The position numbers and the translations under genes were made by a program. Positions 10,991 to 20,984 of a stretch of DNA of 64,000 nucleotides are shown piece after piece; positions within the stretch are counted from its first letter, which is position 1; the number at the start of each line of letters is the position of its first letter. Below the pieces are notes generated by a model. It did not search any database, had not been told where the DNA came from, and saw only the letters and a list, made by a program, of their open reading frames with translations. The DNA comes from Canna indica (lineage: Eukaryota > Streptophyta > Magnoliopsida > Zingiberales > Cannaceae): assembly GCA_034359265.1 (NCBI GenBank), contig CP136890.1, positions 30,794,501 through 30,858,500 on the forward strand. Direction: 5' to 3'.

Positions 10991-13248
10991 CCGTTGCGGT
11001 CCCACACAACGGTGACCAATGTAGGCTCGAGGTCAGGGCATCGATGTGTAGACCTTGAGATGTTGACGATGCTGAAGAGGATTTTGGCGAGGTCGGATGT
11101 TATGCCTTGAAAAATTTTGGACCTAATTGTAAATATTTTTCTTAGAAGGGTGTTTTTGCAAAAGTGCTAATCATATTTAATTAGCCCTAATCCCCTCTCT
11201 AATTTTCTTTCTCTCTCTCGATCCCTGTAGCAGCGGCAGCCGACGGAGGAGCGTGAGGCGTCGGCAATTGAAGGCTCCGGTGAATCGGAGTTCGGAGGAG
11301 TTGTAAGGTAGGATTCTGTTCCTACTCCTTTCCGTTTCGTGTAGGATAACTTCGGTTTAGGATGACATTCGCATAGATCTTTTGTCGATTTGTGGATCTG
11401 AAATCATTTTGTGGTTTTCCGAGATCTGATGCGTGCTTGTTTTTGTAAATTTCGGATTTAAAAATATTATTGTCGGATCTTGTGTTTTCCGACGAACTTT
11501 CCGGCGGATTACTCACAGCTCGAACCGCCGGCGAGGAGACGATCACAGTACACGATCGGATCTACTATTTTGTGGTTGAATCGCGTCGTTTCTTCGTCGT
11601 TTTTGGTATCATCTTCTTCGTGCTCGAGTCGTTGCCGTCGGCAACAGTGCCGGTTGGCATTGTTTTGGAGAATTTTTCGTCGGGCCAGCAGCGGCGCCTG
11701 GCTTTCTCTCGGTCGGGGCCGGCCGCGACGGGCTGTGGCACCGACGAGGCGCCATGGAGAGCAGCGACGCCGGCGAGGCGTCGCTGCCATGCATGCAGGC
11801 AGCCACCGCCAGGTGCGACCGCCCGTTGAGGGCATTTGTGCGAGACGGATGGACTGCCGCCGCCGCGTGGTGGTGACGGCGCATCGTTGGCGCCGGCGTC
11901 TAGCTTTCCCGGCGACCCGATCTGGCGAAGAGGTCGAGGGCGGCGGCGGGAGAAGGGTCGCATGAGCCCTAGTTGGTGAAAGATGAAGGAATAGTTTATA
12001 CTGGTGTTATTTTCTTATAACGGTGATATAGTGTGACTTAGTGCTTTAATGCATGTAGCAGTGTTATGTTGTGTTACATGTAATAAGTTGGCATCATGAG
12101 TTGTCGTTAGTAACATTGTGAATGTAGCAGTGATTTATGGATTATAACACTGTTACAATCGTTGTAACAGGAGCTTATTTAAGTTGTTATTTGAAATATT
12201 TGTTGATATTTGAAATATTATTTTGGAGGCTTTATAGTTGGTCAAGTTAGTCATATTATATATGAAATTGGACCTACTCGACGCCCCGAATTCATTGGTG
12301 GGGTCAGTTTTACCGTTTGGCTTTCGGATGTTGAAAACAGTATGCGTTTTCATCTCGTTTTGTGTGTCGAGTCGGGATTTTATTCATTTTGTGGTTTCTA
12401 TCGAGTTGTTCTATTGTTGTAGTTGTTGTCAAGGTGAATCTCATCCTAGATCGGTTGTTACCCTATGTCAAAATATCACTACTAGAAACTTGGTCTTCAG
12501 CAACGGCTATCAGCAACGGCCGCTCAAACCGTTGCTATTTGCAACGGCATTCTTACGGCCGCTCGAGCCGTTGCAAATATGTTGTATCTGCAACGGCTTT
12601 CTAACGGACATGCGAGCCGTTGCTGATAATGTTAATTATCAGCAACGGCTTTCTAACGGACAAGTGAGCCGTTGCAGATGATAACTTATTAGCAACGGCT
12701 TGCTAATGGACAAGTGAGCCATTGCTGATGATAACTTATCAGGAACGGCTTTCTAACGGGCGAGTGAGCCGTTGCTGATAAGTTTATATAGGTCGCAGAT
12801 CACGCCCGCCCCCCTTCTTCCTCCCGCTGCTGCTGCTGCCGCCGCCGCTCCTCTCCTCGCCTCTCGCCGCTGCTGCTGACGCCGACGACTCCTCCCGCTG
12901 TTGCCGACACTGTCAGGTATGTGCCCTCCGGCTGCCGTCTCTTCCCGTTGCGGCCGGTAGAAAATCTGGCTGAAACCCTATTTTTAGGGTTTCGGCCGGC
13001 GACGGTCGGCCGATGGCCGCCGCCGGACCTTGTACATTGGCCGGACAGTGTGTCCGGCCAGTGTACGCCGGCGCCGGAGTCCACCTGACTCCGGCGCCGG
13101 AATTTGTAGTTTAATAATATTTTATTATTGTTTTTTAATTGTTTTTTAATTGTTAATTAATTGTTAATTAATTATTTAGATTAATTATTTAGATTAGTTA
13201 TTTAATTTGTTAGAATAATTTTTAGGGTTTAGATTAATTTCAGAATTA

Positions 13249-13437
13249 TCCACTTCGGACGCGCGCCGGAATCGTCCAATTCGGACTCGCGCCGGAATCG
13301 TCCACTTCGGACGCGTGCCGAAATCGTCCAATTCGAACGCGCGCCGGAATCGTCCACTTCAGACGCGCGCCGAAATCGTCCACTTCGGACGCGCGCCGGA
13401 ATCGTCCACTTCGGACGCGCATCGAAATCGTCCAATA
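13249..13437. repeat. 26 bp tandem repeat inside inner CACTA
   Basis: About seven copies of a 26 bp unit whose core is TCCACTTCGGACGCGCGCCG, with scattered substitutions. Because 26 is not a multiple of three, the reading frame shifts at each unit, so the apparent open frames here repeat in rotated frames and are artefacts. GC content is far above the flanks. Confidence 0.85.
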
Positions 13438-13617
13438 TGGACTCGAAACATTTAGAAAATAATCATGCATCCGACGAGTTCATATGTTTCACGTACGCAT
13501 CGACGAGTCGGATATGATTTAGCAAAACCTTAGATCCGTTCGGGGATTGTATGTTCGTGTAAAAAAAGTAGATGATCTTTTATATAATGTACAATTCTTG
13601 AATTGTCCCTGATTGGA

Positions 13618-13837
13618 CAATTTGGGAATATAGTTATTTGTACTGCACTTGCGTTTTTATTTTAACTGTTATCTAATTATTCTAAATTTCGGCAACATCT
13701 CTCTTGTTCTCCGATACGCGCCCAGATGATATGCGTATTCGGAGAACTATAGGGAGATGCTGCCGAAATTTAGAATAATTAGTTAACAGTTAAAATAAAA
13801 ACGTAAGTGCAGTTCAAATAACATAAATCCCGAATGG
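13618..13837. repeat. Long inverted repeat (hairpin) inside inner CACTA
   Basis: Two arms of about 105 bp (13618-13723 and 13732-13837) are imperfect reverse complements with a loop of about 8 bp. The arms share blocks such as CTAAATTTCGGC with GCCGAAATTTAG and GTTCTCCGA with TCGGAGAAC. A transcript crossing it would fold into a long hairpin, just upstream of the transposase-associated exon. Confidence 0.8.
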
Positions 13838-13896
13838 AATAGGACAATCTCACCTAAAGACATTAACCAAAGAAATTGTCATTGATTGACAGAATC

Positions 13897-14100
13897 ATGT
13901 CGGCTGATCGAAGTTGGATGTACCGACGTCTTGATCGTGGAGCTTTAACGAATGAGTTTCGATTAGGCGTAACGTACTTCCTAAATTTCGCCTATTCGAA
14001 TCAGAATTTCGTTAGCATGGGTGATCAAATCCGATGTCCGTGCCGCATTTGTTCAAATGGACGATTTTTGGATCGGGAGACTCACTCTGCATCTATATAG
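13897..14100 (+). pseudogene. Transposase-associated domain of CACTA element (truncated)
   Basis: ATG at 13897 opens MSADRSWMYRRL, then YFLNFAYSNQNFV and IRCPCRICSNGRFL. This is the Cys-containing transposase-associated domain (PF13963 type) normally found at the start of the large CACTA TnpD protein. The frame ends at TAG 14098-14100. A shifted frame just after (HLYSKGRRF) continues the family pattern, so a frameshift or stop has broken it. The rest of TnpD is missing; TnpA-like sequence follows within 250 bp. Confidence 0.8.
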
Positions 14101-14345
14101 CAAAGGGAGACGATTTTTGAGTTTGTTAGTGGACCGTCGCGACTTGTGTCGTGCTATAGCGGATATTTTGTTAACGGGTATAAATTTTACACGGTTGAAT
14201 ATTCATTTACAAAGAAGCCTCCACCAGCCACATAGTCACGTAGATTGATTAGCGTGATTGGGGAGCGGTAATATATCATGAATTATGAATCATTACAAAT
14301 TCATTATATCATAATATAATATTAAAATTTATTTTTGTTGTGCAG

Positions 14346-15564
14346 GTTCGAGCAAGAAGAAGTGCCGAGGAGTATTTCTTCTACTATTCGACGATACATG
14401 CACGGGGCATGGCCTACGTGGTCTCACGTGCCTAGCGAGCACGTTGACATGTTATGGCGCGAGTTTGAGGCACGTATTATTATTATTTTTTACATGCATG
14501 ATGATATATTAATATTGGTACTGATATTATTATTTTGCAGGCTCGCTATACATGGGCCGAGGACCAGAGGCCCTTCATTTACGCTGCCTGGGAGGCTATT
14601 TCCCGGGCAAGGTACAACGGGCAGCTGGGGCAGGCTCGGTCCCAAGCGATGGCCCGAGCTGGGACCACTAACATCGCGGAGACTCGGGGATACGGCCCCG
14701 GTTGGATTACTCCGGATATATGGGACCAGCTCGTGGGGATATGGTCGACGGATCGATGGCAGGAGGTTTCTCGGAATGCGGCTAGAAATCGCATGTCGGG
14801 GGGAGCAGCGCGTCACACCGGCGGCTCTGTTGCATTTGCAGTGCACGCGAACCGTATGGTAAGTATATCTTTTAATTATATATTTTATTTGTTACTATGT
14901 GTACTAATTAATGTATTTATTTTGTAAATGTAGACGACGGTGTCGGATGACGGGAGTGTCCAGCGACCCTCCCCGATGGCGGTGTTTGAGCGGACTCACC
15001 GTCGAGCACATGGGACAGGGGAGTACATCGACAACCGCGCTGCATACATTATGGTAATTATATATTTGTTTAAATTATTCATTATATATTTATAATTTAA
15101 GTTTTATGATAAATATTAAATAAAAAATCAAACTCGAGTAGGAGACCTACAGCCAGACGGTGGTGCAGCGCGGGGGTACCCCCGAGGACTTTGACGCAGC
15201 ATTGTGGGTCGAGGCCGTAGGTGGCTGGGACCATGGCCGCGTATATGGCTTCGCAGATAGTGGTCATGCGCGAGCCGTACTAGGGCCACTTGGGGCACCG
15301 ACCCCTCCGGTCACTGGTGAGCGGCCGTCCACCTCTAGATCTAGTTATGATCATAGTAGCAGAATAAGGACTCTAGAGGAGACGGTCGCGCGTCAGACTC
15401 AGATGATGGAGGAGATGCATGCTATGCTACGCAACATGTCAGGTCATCCCGAAGCAAGCATCTCTTCGGCATCATCTAATCCATCGTCCTCGAGTCAGTC
15501 CACGCCGGTGTACACTCAAGCACTCCAGACCCCGCCATATGATCCAGACCATCCTCCATCGTGA
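14346..15564 (+). CDS. TnpA-like CACTA protein (plant transposase, En/Spm family)
   Basis: Coding blocks separated by short introns: about 14346-14470 (RRYMHGAWPTWSHVPSEHVD), 14542-14858 (ARYTWAEDQRPFIYAAW, GWITPDIWDQLVGIW, and the hallmark AARHTGGSVAFAVHANRM), 14934-15053 (SPMAVFERTHRRAHGTGEYI) and 15142-15564 (ETYSQTVVQRGGTPEDFDAA, a Gln/Glu-rich coiled stretch RIRTLEETVARQTQMMEEMH, stop TGA). The HTGG region is the signature of the PF03004 domain, thought to bind the subterminal repeats. Introns 2 and 3 have GT-AG borders. The first donor looks like a GC site, or the first exon border is misplaced. The start is not resolved. Frames are intact apart from that, so a DNA-binding protein could still be made. 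Confidence 0.72.
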
Positions 15565-17612
15565 TCGTGAGATTTTTTGTTTGGATATTGAACTTGTTAC
15601 TGAGATATTGAACTTGTTTAACTTATTTTGTTTGGATATTGATACTTCAATTTTGCATTTGAATTGTTTTTATACTATCGTGGATAATTATCAATATAAA
15701 TATAATTGTTTTGATGTATATCTTGGTGTGTTTGTGATGTGTGAATGAATGTGTGTATGAGGGTATGGGTGTGTGAGTTATGTATCAGATAATGTATCAA
15801 TGTATCAATGGAAATTTGAAATTTTCAATTTTTCTGTTCCCAGGTATACGTCATCAGCAACGGCTTTCCCACGGCCGTCCGTGGGAAAGCCGTTGCTAAA
15901 AGTGTATCGAAAGCCGTTGCTGATGACCTACAGCAACGGCTTAGCGACGGGGTTTTACTAACGGCGTTGCTACGAACTCAGCGGTCGTTGCTATTAATGT
16001 TATCAGCAACGGCTCTGGGTCTGTGGCAAAACCGTTGCTGATAATATTTTTAGCGACGGCCCAAGCGGCCGTTGCTGATAATGTTTTGAGCGACGGCCCG
16101 AGCGGCCGTTGCTGATTCGTTGCTAAGTTATCAGCAACGCGACTTTCTGTCACAGCTCTATTGCAACGGCGCGGCCGTTGCTGATTCTCTTCAGCAACGG
16201 CTCAGAAACGGCATCAGCCGTTGCTGATGACCATTTTTCTAGTAGTGTATATCTTGTTGTTCTATTCCGTTGAAATTTGATATCTACTGCCGTTGGAGCT
16301 CTTTATGCATATTTTATTGATACATGTTGCCAGCATGATATTTTTATATGCATAGTAGTTGAGAATGCTAGTATAGACATTGCATGTCTCCTGCTGTTGT
16401 TTATATATTTAATGCATACATGATGACATGACTACTAGCATTATATTAGTTGAGTTGTAGTAGAGGAGTTGTTGACATGATGCATAGTTGACCTATTGTT
16501 GGGCGATAGCCCTGGACACTATTGATATATTGCCCAAGGTGTAGGGCAAGTGACACCGGTGATCACCTATTTACCACACGAGGTGCGTGTGCGGCGTCGA
16601 GGTGTTAGACGTCGGCGGACTACCATTTTTGGATAGTCGCATCTCTAGCTGAAGCAGGCTTGAGGTGCCACTCTCGGGGTGCGAGAGTGCGGGGGAAATC
16701 CAATGTCCAATACGCTCTTGATTGAGTCTATGACTATATATTCATGTAGATATTAGTTGACGTAGTTGACATAGTTGTTTGGTGTAGATGCATTAAATAA
16801 ATTGTTGAACAATATCTTCCGTTGTATTCATGACATCATAGCATCTTGTTGCAATCCTACTCAGCCTTCTGCTGATGGTTGTTGTTTTTGCCTCAGATCC
16901 CCAGGTATGACGGCATTTCCTTATGGGGTAGCTAGAGTTATGGAGGAGGAGGCGTCTTCCGCACTTTTATCTTAGTTTCATATGTATTAGTTGAAATGTT
17001 CATTCTATCAACTTTGGATTAGTTTTAACTCTTTGGCTAGACTATGAATTACTTGTTCTTAAATGGACTGTTGGACTCTTATTATTGTTATCTGGTTGGA
17101 TATTCGATTGGAATCTGATTGTAAATTTAAATTTCTGTCCATTAGTTGTTGGTTGTTATGTTGCTAGTTGCGCTTCTCCTATGTGAGGTCCCTTATATAG
17201 GGATAAACCTAGGCGGGGCGTAACATCGGAGATTAGGGAAAATAGGGGGAAGGCGGAGGAGGATGAGAGGTGGTGGAGGAGGATGAGAGGCGACGGAAGC
17301 GGGAGAGAGGGCGAGTGTGGTGTGGAAGCCTTTGGGCGAAATCAGCATGGCCCACTTTGATTCATAACCCTCCCTCCCACGCGTGCGAGAGATAGGCGAG
17401 ACTGCAGGGAGATTGGAGAAGATGCAGCATTTTTTTAAAATTTTATGAAATTTAATTAAGTTTTCACTATATAAAATATTTAGTGACCAAACTTTTATGA
17501 TAAATATAATATTAGAGGCAAAAAAATTTGTTTGTCGCTAAATTTTATATTTAGAGACAAATAATTAATTGTTTCTAAACATTTACCTCTAATAGAGGTT
17601 TTTGTTGTAGTG

Positions 17613-18076
17613 TCAGTGGGATTGAGTATAATTATCTGTGATGACTTGGGAAACTGCTTGGGAGCAGCTAGCTTCACCTGCTGTGGCGATCTTGCCTTAG
17701 TCTTGGAAACAATTGCTATTCGAGAAGGCTTAAAGTTGGCAATCCAATGGGCCCTATCGGTGTTCATTCTGAAGCCCGACTCAAACACGATAGTTAAGAC
17801 CTCAAATGATGATTGTGGCCACCTTGGGTGATTAATAGTATTATTGATGACATTCGAGTGTTGACGTCATCATGTAATTGTATGGGATTTTTATTTTGCT
17901 ACCGTGAGGGAAACAAAGCCGCTCATTGGACAACAAATAGGGCGCGTATCGTGGGTGATTTTGTTATCTGATCGTTTGTTCGCCCTCCTGAGTTGGAGGA
18001 TATTTTGCTCGACGACCTTTTGGATTCGGCTTTAGCCGTTTAACTTAATTAATATATTTCTTTTTCTGGTAAAAAA
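17613..18076 (+). mobile_element. LINE, right part with RNase H domain and 3' end
   Basis: Continues the LINE cut at 7006. Removing the CACTA and one TCA joins MNCDASFCDL directly to VGLSIIICDDLGNCLGAASF in one frame, the RNase H-like domain (RVT_3 type) that ends plant L1 elements. Later blocks are ETIAIREGLKLAIQWA, then degraded EGNKAAH-type sequence near 17910, and a terminal stop near 18042. A short 3' tail with TAAAAAAG ends near 18076. A stop near 17829 and frameshifts mark it as dead. Confidence 0.83.
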
Positions 18077-20754
18077 GTATATCTATTAATAGACTCCCAG
18101 AACAGTATTAATTCTTGTTTAGGCATTGATACGTTAGAATAGGCTTCCATAATTATCTACTTCTTTTTGATGCCTGTGCAAGCGTCTATTTTCACATTTT
18201 GACAGATAGAAGCGTCGAAATGCTATATTAGTTTGGCGTTGAAATTTAATGGTTTACTGTAGTGATTCTTTATGGCCCACCTATTCATTGTCAAAAGTTG
18301 CAACCAAGTCAGGAAATAAGTAGGTCATAAAGAATAGTATTTTCTTCTCCGTCTATTGCATTCAACCAAACACCATCTTAATTTTATTGTGTTTATTTCA
18401 TGATATAGTAAATTAAAAACATGGGGTTGAGATGTGGCCAGCATACATATATAATTATATGGACAAAAAAAAAAAATCATAAGTTTAAGTGGCTGAAAAT
18501 TTATCTAATAAATAGAAATAAGTTAAATACATAATACACCTGTCCTTATATAAATATATAAACCTCCTTCGATCCTAGATTAATGGTGCAGTTCTAGGGC
18601 TGGGAAAATAACTTTGAAGCGTTGAGCTGTTGTAGGAGCTTAATTTCCCTGGAACTTTAAGGTATGAACAATTGAATGAAAGTTAATTAATTTATCAAGT
18701 ATAAAGAGTCGTGTAAAGATTTAGATGGTTTTAGTTTGCTTTTTAGACACAATTGCGCCATTTCAAGCAGATTTAATTCATTACTGCTGTTCACCTAGTT
18801 TTTGGAAATCAAATTTTATACTTCCCTACTTATTTAATCATTTCTTTTTATCCACTAATCCATTTTGTATGAAATCAATTTCGTCCAAAAGTAGACGCAG
18901 TAGGCTTTCTGTAAAACTATTATATGTTGAATTTTGAATTCATTTAATTGGTTCTTCTAATTTGTGGTTAAACATGATTAATTTTGTGAGTTTGCAGAAA
19001 CTACATATCTGTGTTCTGAATCTGCAGTAAAGGCTAAAAGCTTGAGAGTTGAAGCTTATGGATCAAGTATTATAAAATTGTGGCTTTGAAAGTTTGAAGG
19101 ATTTATAAAAATATGGATAGGATAGATATATGGATTTGAGCATGATACTTGTATATTCAACATAAAGCTTTTAGCATTTACTTGCCTAAAATTAGGTATT
19201 CGAACTTGGTATTTGTTGTACCAAAAACTTTAGTGATTTATTTTATTTTGTTTTGTTTTGTTTTATTTTGTTTTATTTTATTTATGTTATTTTATTATTT
19301 TATTATATAATTTAAAGATCTATGAGTTTGTAATTTGGTGGTGGGGCTTAGTTGCCAAAAAAATTCACTATATTCTTATAGCCACAATTGATGAAAGGTA
19401 AGCAAGGGAGAGCATGGACCCATGACCGACAAGGATTCATCGTTTGTCTCACATCGTCGTCGTTGAACCTAGTTGAGGTAGGAATTTGTATCTTTTTTGT
19501 TCGTTTCATCTCAATCGTCACAATAATAGATGTATCTGGGTCGCCAGAGGGGGATGGAAAATAGGGAATGATGACGGTACTAGCAAGAGGGAGACTTGTG
19601 CACGATCGCGCACACGAACTGACATCACTCGTGACTATGTATGCGATATATATATAGTAGAAGGCTTCCGAGTGGGTGGCACAAGAGGTAGGAGGGGGAG
19701 GAGACATGTCGTGTTGGATAGACGTCAATCAAATCTAGATGATTGATCTAGCAGTATCGTTTAGGTGAAATTGGGATACTAGGTAGATATGAGGTCGCTG
19801 ATGAAGTGCCTCTCAAGTAAGGGCGAAGAGGAGTCAAACTCGTCCTTTGGCCGCCGTGCGTGCTATGCTGAGCTCGGCACATGAAGGCGGTATTGGTGCA
19901 GGCCTAGGCCTGCGCCAACGTCAACCTAACAACGCCAAGCTAGCATAGCTTGGCACAGGTCAGTGCTAGGCCTGATGCATGTCGGCACTAGGCCTAGCCT
20001 GGCGCTTGGCTATCCCGAGCCCGAAGAGGTGGGACTCGTGCTTGGCTGGGCCGTCCCTTTAGAAATACAGACGCATTTTACTCGGGCGTGCTAAACATGA
20101 CCCATTGCCACCTCTAGCGATGAGGAGGCTAACCAATGGCGCCACAAGCAAATGGAGAGGGTGGACGTCATGCAATTGCATTTATAGGGGATTTATATCA
20201 ATAATACTATTTTAATATTTAGGTATTTAGATATACCTTTAGGAAGTTTATTTAATTATTACGATTTTCTTAGTGTACATAACAGTTATTTATATGCAAA
20301 AGTAATATATTTAACCTAATTATTATATATAATCTATATATTTTTATCAAACATTTTAGGTTAAACTTTAAAATCAATTATTTGAGGGCCCTATGTTTCT
20401 CATTTGGAGTTGAGGTGAGTAATACATCATAGGTTTCGATGTTCGGAGTACAATGACAAGTTCTGTTTCCACAAAAGAAAAGAAATCCGGTTCATTTGAA
20501 TGATTAAGTACTTGAATTTTTGGGCACGCCCGGGAAGAATAGTTAGTATAAGAGTGGAGATTTTCACCTATCTAGCTATTTTATGTGTTGTTAACATGGT
20601 TGGATTTATCTTATTACTCTATTCCTTGATATTTCCTTCATTTTACTTCTTGGAACTCAATTGTATGTTTCTTGACACATGATCATGCAATATAAGTGTA
20701 TTAACATCATTCCACCGCAAGTGGTTGTCTTGTTGATGCCTTAATTTATGAAAA
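18077..20754. other. Non-coding AT-rich DNA, no gene recognised
   Basis: No supported coding frame. Contents seen: a short imperfect inverted repeat at 18265-18285 / 18315-18335, a (TTTTG/TTTTA)n low-complexity tract at about 19230-19310, and a GC-richer patch at 19850-20060 with repeated AGGCCTAG/GGCCTAG motifs. The short open frames in 19350-19750 on both strands resemble no family I know. Confidence 0.5.
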
Positions 20755-20782
20755 TTAGTTTAATTACCCGCGCGATGCGCGG
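20755..20782 (-). other. Helitron 3' terminus: hairpin plus CTAA
   Basis: Perfect 6 bp GC stem with a 3 nt loop (20768-20782), then 12 nt AT-rich spacer ending in CTAA at 20755 when read on the minus strand, with host T next to it. This matches the rolling-circle termination signal of Helitrons. Confidence 0.8.
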
Positions 20783-20984
20783 TGATATTAATTCATATTA
20801 GATCTAATAATTTTGTTATTAATATATATATCAATATTTGAAAAATAATATTGTATAGAAATAAAAATATAATATAAAAATATTTTTTTAGAAATTACGA
20901 AAAATTTCTTGGTATATAATATTTGTAGTTTTTTTTTAATATGATCTTCTGAATTACAAATCAAAGTCTGGCATATGGATCTGA

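Larger units (their letters stand above)
12477..16247 (+). mobile_element. Inner CACTA element (3.77 kb) encoding a TnpA-like protein
   Basis: Ends CACTACTAGAAA at 12477 and its reverse complement finishing at 16247, with the 3 bp duplication TAT at 12474-12476 and 16248-16250. Both ends carry dense subterminal copies of GCAACGGC/GCCGTTGC (12500-12780 and 15850-16225). The inside holds, in order, a GC-rich leader (12800-13100), a 26 bp tandem repeat, a long hairpin, a transposase-associated domain and a TnpA-like (En/Spm, PF03004-type) coding region. The large DDE transposase (TnpD) is absent, so this is an internally deleted, non-autonomous copy. It is the youngest layer of the nest. Confidence 0.9.
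11098..17225. mobile_element. Solo LTR (about 2.35 kb without the nested CACTA)
   Basis: Begins TGTTATGCC and ends GGCGTAACA, a near-perfect inverted terminal pair of TG...CA type. It is flanked by the 5 bp duplication TCGGA at 11093-11097 and 17226-17230. No primer-binding site, polypurine tract or gag-pol follows on either side, so it is a solo LTR from recombination. It sits inside the outer CACTA and is itself split by a second CACTA at 12477-16247; the net length is about 2354 bp. The GC-rich part near 11220-11960 has overlapping open frames on both strands that look like LTR or leader sequence, not genes. The family is probably Gypsy, an inference from length and the TGTTA/TAACA-type ends. 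Confidence 0.85.
7007..17612. mobile_element. Outer CACTA (En/Spm) element, 10.6 kb, containing nested insertions
   Basis: Left end CACTACAACAAAAG at 7007. The right end at 17612 is the reverse complement (13 bp perfect TIR, CACTACAACAAAA). The 3 bp duplication TCA flanks it at 7004-7006 and 17613-17615, as expected for CACTA elements. Subterminal regions (7020-7500 and 17500-17595) are packed with copies of AGAGACAAAT/AGAGGCA-type motifs in both orientations, a typical transposase-binding arrangement. No TnpA/TnpD of its own was recognised. The interior carries a minus-strand beta-1,3-galactosyltransferase fragment (8708-10990) and a later solo LTR. Without the nested DNA the element is about 4.5 kb and non-autonomous. 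Confidence 0.9.

Noticed and set aside
11470..11965. Overlapping GC-rich open frames on both strands
   Set aside because: They lie in the solo LTR, overlap in four frames, and have Arg/Ala-rich low-complexity composition with no family match.
12800..13084. Minus-strand 94-codon frame
   Set aside because: Leader of the inner CACTA; composition is driven by GC-rich simple sequence.
13229..13470. Two minus-strand repetitive frames
   Set aside because: Product of the 26 bp tandem repeat, which encodes the same peptide in rotated frames.
19348..19746. Overlapping open frames on plus and minus
   Set aside because: No recognisable domain, no splice or promoter context.
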